From CAYXAA01 sp964462985 (GTDB taxonomy: Bacteria > Pseudomonadota > Alphaproteobacteria > Rhizobiales > Stappiaceae): a stretch of 50,632 nt of DNA. A model generated the notes under the pieces. That model was not told the origin of the DNA and ran no database searches. It saw only the letters and a program-made list of their open reading frames with translations. Of the stretch, positions 25,360-33,762 are shown one piece after another (the stretch's first letter is position 1; each line of letters begins with the position of its first letter). The stretch lies in the NCBI GenBank assembly GCA_964462985.1, contig CAYXAA010000033.1:1-50632 (forward strand). Reading direction: 5' to 3'. Both the position numbers and the translations under genes were made by a program.

Positions 25360-27054
25360 ATGGGACGCACCGATATGGCAGGACGCCGCCGCGACGGCTT
25401 GAGGAAACGACATGACAAGCCGAAGGGCCGCATCCTTGACGACGCCGCGCTCGAAGAGGTCCAGGCCATCCTCGGCCAGAGGCCGCGGCGCCGCGACCTG
25501 CTGATCGAGCATCTTCATGCGATCCAGGATCGGGTGGGGCATCTGCCGGCCAACCATCTCAAGGCGCTCGCGGTCGAGATGCGCATGTCGGAGGCCGAGG
25601 TCTTCGAGGTCGCGAGCTTCTATCACCATTTCGACATCGTGAAGGAGGGCGAGACGCCGCCGCCACCGGTTACGGTCCGCGTCTGCGACTCGCTGTCCTG
25701 CATGATGGCCGGCGCCGAGCAGTTGATCTCGACCCTGGAGGCGGGTCTTGATCCGTCCGAGGTCCGGGTGGTGCGCGCGCCGTGCCAGGGCCGCTGCAAT
25801 GAGGCACCTTCGGTCCAGGTCGGAAGCCGCGAGCTCGGCCGCGCCACCGCCGAGGCGATCGCCGATCTCGTCACGCACGACGAGACCGGACCGGCGACGC
25901 TGTCGCCCGTCCGGCTCAAGGCCTACCGCGCCAAGGGCGGCTATCGCCTGCTGAAGGCCTGCCTGAAGGGCGAACGCTCGCGCGAGGCGGTGATCGAAAC
26001 CCTGTCCGACGCGGGCCTGCGTGGCCTCGGCGGCGCCGGTTTCCCCGCCGGCCGCAAGTGGGAGATCGTGCGATCCTATCCCGCACCGCGGCTGATGACC
26101 ATCAACGGCGACGAAGGCGAGCCCGGCACGTTCAAGGATCGATTCTATCTTGAGACCGACCCGCACCGTACCCTGGAAGGGGCGCTGATCGCCGCCTGGG
26201 CCGTGGAGGCGGAGCGGATCTACCTCTACCTGCGCGACGAATATCCCGCGGTGCGCGCCGTCCTGCAGGAGGAGATTGCCGCGCTCGACGCCGCCGGCCT
26301 GACCCGGCACTGTGCGATCGAGCTGCGACGCGGCGCCGGTGCCTACATTTGCGGCGAAGAAAGCGCCATGATCGAATCGATCGAGGGCAAGCGCGGCCTG
26401 CCGCGCCACCGTCCGCCCTATATCGCCGAGGTCGGGCTGTTCGGCCGGCCGACGCTCAACCACAACATCGAGACGCTGTGGTGGGTGCGCGATATTCTGG
26501 AGAACGGCGCCGACTGGTTCGCGAGCCAGGGCAAGGAGGGCCACAAGGGCCTGCGCTCCTATTCCGTCTCGGGGCGGGTCCGCGAGCCGGGGGTCAAGGT
26601 CATGGCCTGCGGCACCACGGTCAACGAACTGATCGAGGCCTGCGGCGGCATGCTGGACGGTCACCGATTTACCGCCTTCCTCCCGGGCGGCGCCTCGGGC
26701 GGCATCTTCCCGGCCGCCATGGCCGACCTGCCGATGGACTTCGGCACCTTCGAGAAGCACGGCGGCTTCGTCGGCTCCCACGCCGTCGTGATCCTGTCCG
26801 ACCAGGACGACATGCGCGCCGTCGCGCTCAATCTCCTGCGCTTCTTCAAGCACGAAAGCTGCGGCCAGTGTACGCCCTGCCGTTCCGGCACGGAAAAGAT
26901 GGTGGCGCTGCTGGAGCAGGGCCGCTGGGACGAAGCCGTGCTTTCGGATCTTGAGCAGGTGATGCGCGACGCATCGATCTGCGGCCTCGGCCAGGCCGCC
27001 GCCAACCCGGTGCGCTCCGTCCTCAACCACTTCGCCACGGAGGCCGCGTCATGA
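25360..27054 (+). CDS. NAD-dependent formate dehydrogenase beta subunit (NuoE-NuoF fusion)
   Basis: 564 residues. Residues about 25-175 form a NuoE-like [2Fe-2S] domain (Cys109-x4-Cys114 and Cys142-x3-Cys146). Residues about 190-564 are NuoF-like: NADH/FMN site RGLGGAGFPAGRKW and GDEGEPGTFKDR, AYICGEESAMIESIEGKRG, and the [4Fe-4S] motif ESCGQCTPCRSGT. This fused diaphorase subunit has the layout and size of Methylorubrum extorquens Fdh1B, rather than the separate FdsG and FdsB. It passes electrons from the catalytic subunit to NAD+. ATG 25360 follows GAGGAAG. Its last codons overlap the alpha subunit start by four bases (ATGA), which suggests translational coupling. Confidence 0.92.
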   Translation: MGRTDMAGRRRDGLRKRHDKPKGRILDDAALEEVQAILGQRPRRRDLLIEHLHAIQDRVGHLPANHLKALAVEMRMSEAEVFEVASFYHHFDIVKEGETPPPPVTVRVCDSLSCMMAGAEQLISTLEAGLDPSEVRVVRAPCQGRCNEAPSVQVGSRELGRATAEAIADLVTHDETGPATLSPVRLKAYRAKGGYRLLKACLKGERSREAVIETLSDAGLRGLGGAGFPAGRKWEIVRSYPAPRLMTINGDEGEPGTFKDRFYLETDPHRTLEGALIAAWAVEAERIYLYLRDEYPAVRAVLQEEIAALDAAGLTRHCAIELRRGAGAYICGEESAMIESIEGKRGLPRHRPPYIAEVGLFGRPTLNHNIETLWWVRDILENGADWFASQGKEGHKGLRSYSVSGRVREPGVKVMACGTTVNELIEACGGMLDGHRFTAFLPGGASGGIFPAAMADLPMDFGTFEKHGGFVGSHAVVILSDQDDMRAVALNLLRFFKHESCGQCTPCRSGTEKMVALLEQGRWDEAVLSDLEQVMRDASICGLGQAAANPVRSVLNHFATEAAS

Positions 27055-29864
27055 CCAAGCCGATCTCCTTCACCCTCGACGGCCGGACCGTCGAGGCCGC
27101 GCCCGGCGAGACGATCTGGCAGGTTGCCAAACGCGAAGGCGTTGCCATTCCGCACCTGTGCCACAAGGAGGCCCCCGGCTATCGCCCCGACGGCAACTGC
27201 CGGGCCTGCATGGTCGAGATCGACGGCGAGCGTACGCTCGCTGCATCCTGCATTCGCAAGCCCAGCGACGGCATGGTCGTCAAGACGGCAAGCGAGCGTG
27301 CGGCCAAGGCGCGCGAGATGGTGTTCGAATTGCTGATGGCCGACATGCCGCCGCGCGACGGCGCACCGGATCCGGATGCCGACTTCTTCCAGTGGGCCGA
27401 CAGGCTCGGCATCGCCGGATCGCGGTTCGCCGCGCGCTACAACGGCGCATCCTCCGACGGCCACGGTGCGCACACGCTGTCACGGGAGGACCGCCACGAC
27501 GCCAGCCACGTCGCGATCGCGGTCAACCTCGATGCCTGCATCGCCTGCGGCCTGTGCGAGCGCGCCTGCCGCGAGGTCCAGGTCAATGACGTCATCGGCA
27601 TGGGCTACCGCGGTGCCGAAGCTCGTCCGGTGTTCGACCTGTCCGACCCGATGGGCGCCTCGACCTGCGTCGCCTGCGGCGAATGCGTCCAGGCCTGCCC
27701 GACCGGGGCGCTCTATGAGAAGAGCCTGATGGACCAGGCCGCACGCACACGCACCGTCTGGGCCGACAAGGTCGTCGATACCGTCTGCCCCTATTGCGGC
27801 GTCGGCTGCCAGACCCGGGTCTATGTCAAGGATGACCGGATCGTGCAGGTCGATGGCCGCGACGGACCGGCGAACGAGAACCGGCTCTGCGTCAAGGGAC
27901 GGTTCGGCTACGACTACGTCCGCCATCCCGAGCGCCTCACCGTCCCGCTCGTCCGCCGCGACGGCGTGCCGAAATCCGGCGAGGCGATCGTCGACGCGCA
28001 CAACATCCACGAGGTGTTCCGCGAGGCGACCTGGGAAGAGGCACTCGATCGTGCCGGCCTCGGCTTGCTGCGTATTCTCGACGAGCACGGCGGCCAGGCG
28101 CTCGCCGGCTTCGGCTCGGCCAAGGGCAGCAACGAGGAGGCCTATCTGTTCCAGAAGCTGGTGCGCCAGGGCTTCGGCACCAACAACGTCGACCACTGCA
28201 CCCGGCTGTGCCACGCCTCCTCGGTTGCCGCGCTGATGGAGGGCGTTGGCTCCGGCGCCGTCTCCGCCCCCTTCACCGCGGCCAACGAGGCCGATTGCAT
28301 CATCGTTATCGGAGCCCGCCCGGAGCAGAACCACCCGGTCGCGGCCACCTACCTCAAGCAAGCGGCCAAGCGCGGCGCGACGCTGATCGTGATGGACCCG
28401 CGCGGTCAGGAGCTGATGCGCCACGCACACTACGGCCTGCGCTTCACGCCCGGCACCGACGTTGCCCTGCTCAACGCGCTGATCCACACGATCATCGAGG
28501 AGGACCTCGTCGACAAGCAGTACATCCAGGGCCAGGTCGACGGCTTCGAGGCGCTTAAGGAGAAGGTCAAGGACTTCTCTCCCGAGGCCATGGCCCCGGT
28601 CTGCGGCATCGATGCCGACACGCTGCGCGCCGTTGCCCGTGCCTATGCCGCCGGGCCGCGCTCCATCATCTTCTGGGGCATGGGCGTGTCGCAGCACGTC
28701 CACGGCACCGACAACGCCCGCTGTCTGATCGCGCTCGCGCTGATCACCGGTCAGGTGGGGCGGCCAGGCACGGGACTGCACCCGCTGCGCGGCCAGAACA
28801 ACGTCCAGGGCGCCTCCGACGCCGGACTGATCCCGATGGTGTTCCCGGACTACAAGTCCGTCGAGGATGAGTTCATCCGCGGCAAGTACGAGGACGCCTG
28901 GGGCCGCACGCTTGACCCGAAGCGCGGGCTGACGGTGGTCGAGATCATGGACGCGATCCACGCCGGCGAGATCCGGGGCATGTACATCATGGGCGAGAAC
29001 CCGGCGATGTCAGATCCCGACCAGATTCATGCCCGTGCTGCGCTCGCCAAGCTCGACCACCTGGTCGTGCAGGACATCTTCCTGACCGAGACGGCCTGGC
29101 ACGCGGACGTCGTGCTGCCGGCCTCCGCCCATGCCGAGAAGATCGGCACCTACACAAACACCAACCGACAGGTGCAGCTCGGCCGCCCGGCGCTGGACCT
29201 GCCCGGCTCCGCCCGGCAGGACTGGGAGCTGATCGTGGAGATCGCCCGCCGCCTCGGCCTCGACTGGCAATACGCCGATGTCGGCGAGGTCTACGAGGAG
29301 ATGCGCAGCTTCATGCCCTCGCTCGACCACATCTCCTGGGACCGTGTCGTGCGCGAAGGCAGCGTGACCTATCCGGCCGAGGGCGACGACACGCCGGGCA
29401 CCGAGATACTGTTCGCGAACGGTTTCCCGACCCAGTCCGGCCGCGGCCGGATCGTGCCGGCCGACCTTTTGCCGCCGGACGAGGTGCCGGACCAGACCTA
29501 TCCGCTGGTGCTGACGACCGGTCGCATGCTCGAACACTGGCATACGGGCGCCATGACCCGGCGCTCGGGGGTGCTCGATGCGCTGGAACCGGAGCCGGTC
29601 GCCGCTATGAACCCGCACGAGATCCGCCGCCGCGGCCTCGCCGTCGGCCGGCCGATCACAGTAACGACCCGGCGCGGCGCGATCACCGCCACCCTGCGGG
29701 AGGACCGTGAGGTTGCAGATGGCATGGTGTTCATTCCGTTCTGTTTCCGCGAGTCGCCCGCAAACCGGCTGACCAACCCGCAGCTCGATCCCTTCGGCAA
29801 GATTCCGGAGTTCAAGTTCTGCGCCGCCAGGGTCGATCAGTTCTCGGTCGAGGCGGCGGAGTGA
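27051..29864 (+). CDS. Formate dehydrogenase alpha subunit (W/Mo-bis-MGD)
   Basis: 937-residue catalytic subunit. In order: an N-terminal [2Fe-2S] ferredoxin domain (Cys37, 50, 53, 67), two [4Fe-4S] ferredoxin motifs (CIACGLCERAC at 163; CVACGECVQACPTGAL at 206), a further [4Fe-4S] site of the molybdopterin domain (CPYCGVGC at 246, with Cys280), then the bis-MGD catalytic body. The metal ligand is Cys387 next to His388 in HCTRLCHASS, so it is the cysteine, not selenocysteine, form. It oxidises formate to CO2 with NAD+ through the beta subunit, in the cytoplasm (no Tat signal). Tungsten is plausible by relation to Fdh1, but the metal cannot be read from sequence. fdsD and fdhD were not found in the window. 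Confidence 0.93.
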   Translation: MTKPISFTLDGRTVEAAPGETIWQVAKREGVAIPHLCHKEAPGYRPDGNCRACMVEIDGERTLAASCIRKPSDGMVVKTASERAAKAREMVFELLMADMPPRDGAPDPDADFFQWADRLGIAGSRFAARYNGASSDGHGAHTLSREDRHDASHVAIAVNLDACIACGLCERACREVQVNDVIGMGYRGAEARPVFDLSDPMGASTCVACGECVQACPTGALYEKSLMDQAARTRTVWADKVVDTVCPYCGVGCQTRVYVKDDRIVQVDGRDGPANENRLCVKGRFGYDYVRHPERLTVPLVRRDGVPKSGEAIVDAHNIHEVFREATWEEALDRAGLGLLRILDEHGGQALAGFGSAKGSNEEAYLFQKLVRQGFGTNNVDHCTRLCHASSVAALMEGVGSGAVSAPFTAANEADCIIVIGARPEQNHPVAATYLKQAAKRGATLIVMDPRGQELMRHAHYGLRFTPGTDVALLNALIHTIIEEDLVDKQYIQGQVDGFEALKEKVKDFSPEAMAPVCGIDADTLRAVARAYAAGPRSIIFWGMGVSQHVHGTDNARCLIALALITGQVGRPGTGLHPLRGQNNVQGASDAGLIPMVFPDYKSVEDEFIRGKYEDAWGRTLDPKRGLTVVEIMDAIHAGEIRGMYIMGENPAMSDPDQIHARAALAKLDHLVVQDIFLTETAWHADVVLPASAHAEKIGTYTNTNRQVQLGRPALDLPGSARQDWELIVEIARRLGLDWQYADVGEVYEEMRSFMPSLDHISWDRVVREGSVTYPAEGDDTPGTEILFANGFPTQSGRGRIVPADLLPPDEVPDQTYPLVLTTGRMLEHWHTGAMTRRSGVLDALEPEPVAAMNPHEIRRRGLAVGRPITVTTRRGAITATLREDREVADGMVFIPFCFRESPANRLTNPQLDPFGKIPEFKFCAARVDQFSVEAAE

Positions 29865-29870
29865 GCCTGC

Positions 29871-29900
29871 CGCGGTCCCAGCGTCCGCGCCCGGACCGCG
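29871..29900 (+). terminator. Hairpin after formate dehydrogenase genes
   Basis: An 8-bp inverted repeat (CGCGGTCC / GGACCGCG) with a 14-base loop, six bases beyond the alpha subunit stop. No T-run follows, so it is a weak terminator candidate. Confidence 0.35.
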
Positions 29901-29907
29901 TTCCGGC

Positions 29908-29935
29908 TTGACCGCACCCGAGCGATAGGGATAAA
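29908..29935 (+). promoter_or_regulatory. Promoter of tRNA-Pro
   Basis: TTGACC, 16 bases, GATAAA. The -10 element ends 16 bases before the mature tRNA 5' end. Confidence 0.5.
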
Positions 29936-29951
29936 CGGGCAGCAACCGGAT

Positions 29952-30028
29952 CGGGGCATAGCGCAGCCTGGTAGCGCATCTGCTTTGGGAGCAGAGGGTC
30001 GCAGGTTCAAATCCTGCTGCCCCGACCA
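29952..30028 (+). tRNA. tRNA-Pro(TGG)
   Basis: 77 bases with encoded CCA. The acceptor stem CGGGGCA pairs perfectly with TGCCCCG, the anticodon arm is TCTGC-TTTGGGA-GCAGA with TGG at 29986-29988, and the T arm is GCAGG-TTCAAAT-CCTGC. Its reverse complement yields a long open frame that is not a gene. Confidence 0.97.
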
Positions 30029-30400
30029 GTTCACTCCAGGTCATTTCTTGCGAGAAGCGCCCGTTCCGCTCGGATCAGATCGTGAAGGATCCGGCTCCCG
30101 GTGAGCGGCAATGGAGACGGACGGCAAAGGCGCGGTCCAGCATGATGTCGGGATCGGCGCTGCTTCGCTGGGCCGCCACTTCCGGGTTCATCATGCAACT
30201 GGCGGGACGAACCCTGGGATTCTACTTACAAAGCACATTCATTTTCAGAAAAATAGATCCATCAATTTAGGGGATCACTAACGGTTCGCAGCCTATACAG
30301 GCTGAATGTCCAGGAACCGCTGCGGAAGTTGCGCGGTCAATAACAACAACAACTTCAGCATCGGCAGGCGCCTCGCGCCGCGTCGACAGGGACCCCGCGC
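30029..30400. other. 372-base region after tRNA-Pro
   Basis: No gene is supported. A 62-codon frame starting with GTG at 30082 has no ribosome site or family resemblance. The stretch 30215-30280 is AT-richer than its surroundings. A short hairpin CAGCCT-ATAC-AGGCTG lies at 30289-30304. The promoter of the GGDEF-EAL gene probably lies in the last 150 bases. No duplicated tRNA 3' end (attachment site) was noticed. Confidence 0.45.
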
Positions 30401-32620
30401 ATGACGCAGGACTTGTCCAGGCGGTTGAATTTGTGGGTCATCGGGTCCCTCCTGGCCGGCGGTTCGCTTGTGCTGGCGCTTCTCGTCATCCTCGGCGTCT
30501 GCATCGCCCGCGACGTGGACCATGCCGGCCTTCTCCGCGAAACGCGGCTGGTCGAGCATGGCCTTCGCGAGAAGATCGAGACCGTGACCCACGACCAGGA
30601 GAGCATCACCATCTGGGACGCCGCCGTCGTTCATGCCCGGCTCGGCGACCAGAGGTGGCTGGCGGAGAACGTCAGCGTCTGGATGGGCGACTATTTCGGG
30701 CACGACCGGGTCTATCTGCTCAATCCCGCCGGTGCGCTGATCCACGCCATGCGCGACGGGAGCATGGTTTTTCCGCCGACATTCAATGGCGACGACGCCG
30801 CGTTGATCAACGACCTGGCCGTGCGCCTGCGCAGTGAGATGCAGGAGCGGACCACGGGCCTTTTCGACAGCACAGAGGCTCTCGCGGAAACGGCGCTGAC
30901 AGGAGTCGCCGCGATCGGCGGCCGGCCGGCCGCCATCGGTCTGCGCCCGATCATTCCCGACTCCCCCCAGATCGAGCAGCGGCCCGGGACAGAGTTCATC
31001 CACGTCTCCGTCGTCTTCCTCGACGGGCCAGTCCCTGCGGCGATCAGCGAGCGCTATCAGCTGAGGGACGTCCGTTATGTCGCACAACGGCCAGAGGACG
31101 GCCTGGCCCAGGTTCCCGTAACGGCATCTCAAGGAGAAACACTCGGATATTTTACCTGGGAGCCGGTAAAGGCCGGCCAGGAGCTCCTGATGCGGCTGGC
31201 GCCGCTGACCATCGGCGGCCTGCTGCTCTGCGCGCTGACCGTGGCCGCGCTCATCAGGGGGCTCTATCAGGCCTCGACCGCGTTGCAGGGCAGTGAAGCT
31301 CATTCGCGCTTCCTTGCCTTCCACGATCCGCTCACCGGTCTGCCCAATCGTGCCCTTTTCGAGGACCGGCTCGATCGCGGCCTGGCGCAGATCCGCCGAC
31401 GCGGCGGCATGCTCGGGCTGCTCTACATCGACATCGATCGCTTCAAGAACATCAACGACACCCTGGGGCACCGGGCCGGCGACGAACTGATCATCGAAAC
31501 CGCCGCACGGCTGCGGCGCGCCGTACGCGAGGTCGACACGGTGGCACGTATGGGGGGCGACGAATTTGCGGTGGTGCTGACCAGCATCAACAGCGTACGG
31601 GTCGCAGAACATCTAGCATCCAGGCTGCTGGCGGCGATCGCCATGCCGGTGCAGGTCGGCGACGAGGAGATCGTCGCCAGCGCCAGCATCGGCATTGCCC
31701 TTGCGCCCGAAGCCGGTCTCGAGCGCGAAGAGCTGACCCGCAAGGCCGATATTGCACTTTATGAGGCCAAGCGCCGCGGCCGGGCGAACTACCGGGTGTT
31801 CGCTGCCGACATGGACGACATGATCCGGCAGCGCCGCGAGGTCGAAGCGGCGCTTCGGACGGCGCTCGAACAGGGCCGCGAACTCAGCCTCGCCTACCAG
31901 CCGCTCTATGCCGTTGCCGACGGCGGCCTAGTCGGCGCCGAGGCGCTGCTGCGCTGGAGCCACCCCGTGCACGGCCGGCTGCCGGCCGGGTTGGTCATCG
32001 AGATCGCCGAAGAGGCGAACCTGATCACCCAGCTCGGAGAATTCGTGCTGCGCGAGGCCTGCGGCATGCTCCGGCGCCTGCCAGTACCGTGGATTGCGGT
32101 CAACGTGTCTCCGGTGCAGTTCCGCGATCCGCGCCTCGCCAACCGCTATCTCCGGATCATCAACGAAATGGGCGTCAGTCCGGATCGCCTGCAGATCGAA
32201 ATCACCGAGACCGTCCTGCTCGAGCACACCGATCTCGTCGGCCGGCAGCTCAACGCGTTTCGCGCGCATGGCATGCGCGTGGCGCTGGACGATTTCGGCA
32301 CCGGCTATTCCTCCATGAACTACATCCGCACCTACGCCGTCGACAAGCTGAAGATCGACCGCTCTTTCGTCCAGAACCTTGCCACCGACACCGAAGCACA
32401 GAGCCTGGTCAAGGCGATGCTCGACATGGCTCATGCGCTGAGGATCAAGGTCACGGCCGAGGGCGTTGAGACTGCGGAACAGCTTGCGGTGCTGCGCGCC
32501 CTCGGCTGCGAAGAGGTGCAGGGCTATCTTTTCTCTAAGCCATTGCCGGCGTCGGCGTTCGAGAAGCTGGTTGCCGCCGAGTCCTTTATGGACCAGTCGA
32601 AGCGCCACCCGGCGGCTTGA
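30401..32620 (+). CDS. CHASE4-GGDEF-EAL cyclic-di-GMP protein
   Basis: 739 residues. An N-terminal transmembrane helix (about 10-35), a periplasmic CHASE4-type sensor (about 45-260; includes THDQESITIWDAAVVHARLGDQRWLAENV) and a second helix (about 265-290) precede GGDEF (about 300-470) and EAL (about 480-730). The diguanylate cyclase site is intact (GGDEF 385-389 in RMGGDEFAVVL). The EAL site is also intact by motif (EAL 514-516 in GAEALLRW; EITET; DDFGTGYSSMNYIRTYAVDKLKIDRSFV; KVTAEGVET). Net activity, synthesis or breakdown of c-di-GMP, cannot be told. ATG 30401 is used. It acts at the inner membrane and is convergent with the IclR gene. Confidence 0.9.
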   Translation: MTQDLSRRLNLWVIGSLLAGGSLVLALLVILGVCIARDVDHAGLLRETRLVEHGLREKIETVTHDQESITIWDAAVVHARLGDQRWLAENVSVWMGDYFGHDRVYLLNPAGALIHAMRDGSMVFPPTFNGDDAALINDLAVRLRSEMQERTTGLFDSTEALAETALTGVAAIGGRPAAIGLRPIIPDSPQIEQRPGTEFIHVSVVFLDGPVPAAISERYQLRDVRYVAQRPEDGLAQVPVTASQGETLGYFTWEPVKAGQELLMRLAPLTIGGLLLCALTVAALIRGLYQASTALQGSEAHSRFLAFHDPLTGLPNRALFEDRLDRGLAQIRRRGGMLGLLYIDIDRFKNINDTLGHRAGDELIIETAARLRRAVREVDTVARMGGDEFAVVLTSINSVRVAEHLASRLLAAIAMPVQVGDEEIVASASIGIALAPEAGLEREELTRKADIALYEAKRRGRANYRVFAADMDDMIRQRREVEAALRTALEQGRELSLAYQPLYAVADGGLVGAEALLRWSHPVHGRLPAGLVIEIAEEANLITQLGEFVLREACGMLRRLPVPWIAVNVSPVQFRDPRLANRYLRIINEMGVSPDRLQIEITETVLLEHTDLVGRQLNAFRAHGMRVALDDFGTGYSSMNYIRTYAVDKLKIDRSFVQNLATDTEAQSLVKAMLDMAHALRIKVTAEGVETAEQLAVLRALGCEEVQGYLFSKPLPASAFEKLVAAESFMDQSKRHPAA

Positions 32621-32742
32621 TCCGGTCGGCGTTGCACCCGTCAGGGTCAGCCGTGTTCATGGCGCGGCCGCGCGTGCAGGTCGTCATCGCCGCGGAGCCG
32701 ACGGCGCACGCAGCATGCTTGGGCACGACCAAGACCGAAATT

Positions 32743-32757
32743 TTTAGCGACGCTAAA
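32743..32757. repeat. 15-bp palindrome at the IclR gene 3' end
   Basis: TTTAGCG-A-CGCTAAA has perfect 7-bp arms and overlaps the IclR stop codon (32753-32755). The one-base centre makes it a better protein-binding dyad than an RNA terminator. It lies in the convergent gap after the GGDEF-EAL gene. Confidence 0.45.
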
Positions 32758-33556
32758 GGTCCAGAAACAGCATGTCGGCGAAGCGGCGGTCGAGCACAGC
32801 GCTGATCTCAGACGCTGCGGCCGACAGGCGGTCGAGATAGCGCGAGACGAACTGGCTTTCACTGAGGGCGCTTGACACCCAGGTCAGATTGACCGCGCCG
32901 ATGGCCTCACCCTTGACGAGGATCGGCCGGGCGATGGCACTGACCTCGGCCTCGCGTCGGTGGGTGAGGTAATAGCCGCGCTGGCGGCAGGCGTATCCCT
33001 GGGCGACGGTTTCCCGCAGCAGCGCCTCGACCGCCGGTCGGTCTCTCGCGGCGGTCGCATCGTGTGGGCGCCCGGACACCGCCAGCTGCCGCAGAATTGC
33101 CTCGCGCCGTCCCTCGCCGCTCCAGGCGAGCACCGCCCGCCCCATCGCGGAGGGCAGCACGTGGATGTCGGCGCTGAGAACGTCGCGGTTCATCAGAAAT
33201 GGCGACAGCCGCCGCGTTGTCTCCTGGACGTGGATGACGCCGTCCTCGTAGATGCCGAGGTCGGAGGGCCAGAGCACCGCGTTGCACAGCCGGTCGAGCA
33301 CCGGCGCGGCAACCTCGGCCAGCACGGCTTTCCAGCCGTCCTCGGGCAGGCGAACGCTGCGGACGGTGTGGTGATAGAGGCGGTCGCCGATGCCGCGGCG
33401 GATATAACCCTCCTGCTCCAGTGTGAGCAGCACCCGCAGAAGCGTCGGCTTGGGGAGGCCGGTACGGCGGGCAAGATCGTGCAACGTCGCCGGCCCGGCG
33501 GTTTCCAGCGTGCGCATGACCTCAAGGCCGCGCGCCAGCGCACGGATCGTCTTCAC
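32753..33556 (-). CDS. IclR-family transcriptional regulator
   Basis: 267-residue IclR regulator. The winged helix-turn-helix is in RALARGLEVMRTLETAGPATLHDLARRTGLPKPTLLRVLLTLEQEGYI, followed by the GAF-like effector domain (SADIHVLPSAMGRAVLAWSGE, CRQRGYYLTHRREAEVSAIARPI). No ATG suits; GTG 33556 (VKTIRALARGLEV) has GGAGG at correct spacing and gives the family length. It is divergent from the TRAP permease, TAXI protein and sulfatase-like hydrolase, with a palindrome at 33655-33669 between them, so it probably controls those genes and itself. Effector is likely the transported compound or its product. Confidence 0.88.
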   Translation of the reverse strand: MKTIRALARGLEVMRTLETAGPATLHDLARRTGLPKPTLLRVLLTLEQEGYIRRGIGDRLYHHTVRSVRLPEDGWKAVLAEVAAPVLDRLCNAVLWPSDLGIYEDGVIHVQETTRRLSPFLMNRDVLSADIHVLPSAMGRAVLAWSGEGRREAILRQLAVSGRPHDATAARDRPAVEALLRETVAQGYACRQRGYYLTHRREAEVSAIARPILVKGEAIGAVNLTWVSSALSESQFVSRYLDRLSAAASEISAVLDRRFADMLFLDL

Positions 33557-33654
33557 GGGCGCCTCCGTCGCACGGGTTCCGTTCGGATAGACCGGCCTCT
33601 GCCGTCTCGGGCATCGCCCGCCCGGCCGCAACCCTAGCAGGCATCGCTGCAAGA

Positions 33655-33669
33655 TTCCACCTGGTGAAA
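33655..33669. promoter_or_regulatory. Candidate IclR operator
   Basis: TTCCACC-T-GGTGAAA is a 15-bp dyad with six of seven paired positions, lying about 100 bases from each divergent start (33556 and 33763). TTTCCACC/GGTGGAAA-like arms are common for IclR-family sites. Confidence 0.5.
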
Positions 33670-33762
33670 ACCTGGCCCGCCAGACCTTGGCCCCGGGTAC
33701 GGATGCGACAAACTGCCATTTGCGCGTGCCGGGCGGGGGGCAGGCGGAGGAGGAGAGCCGAT

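Noticed and set aside
29986..29988. tRNA-Pro anticodon misread as part of a Gln or Trp tRNA
   Set aside because: The seven-base loop TTTGGGA places TGG in the anticodon position, and the acceptor and T arms fit tRNA-Pro.
29010..30044. Long reverse-strand frame ending over tRNA-Pro (contains GFEPATLCSQSRCATRLRYAP)
   Set aside because: This is the well-known false protein produced by translating the antisense of a tRNA-Pro gene; the rest is antisense to the formate dehydrogenase alpha subunit.
30082..30270. 62-codon frame after tRNA-Pro
   Set aside because: It has a GTG start without a ribosome site, no signal or domain, and lies in a low-constraint AT-rich patch.
29952..30400. Possible integrated element at tRNA-Pro
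   Set aside because: No integrase gene and no repeated tRNA 3' end were seen downstream; the following genes look chromosomal.
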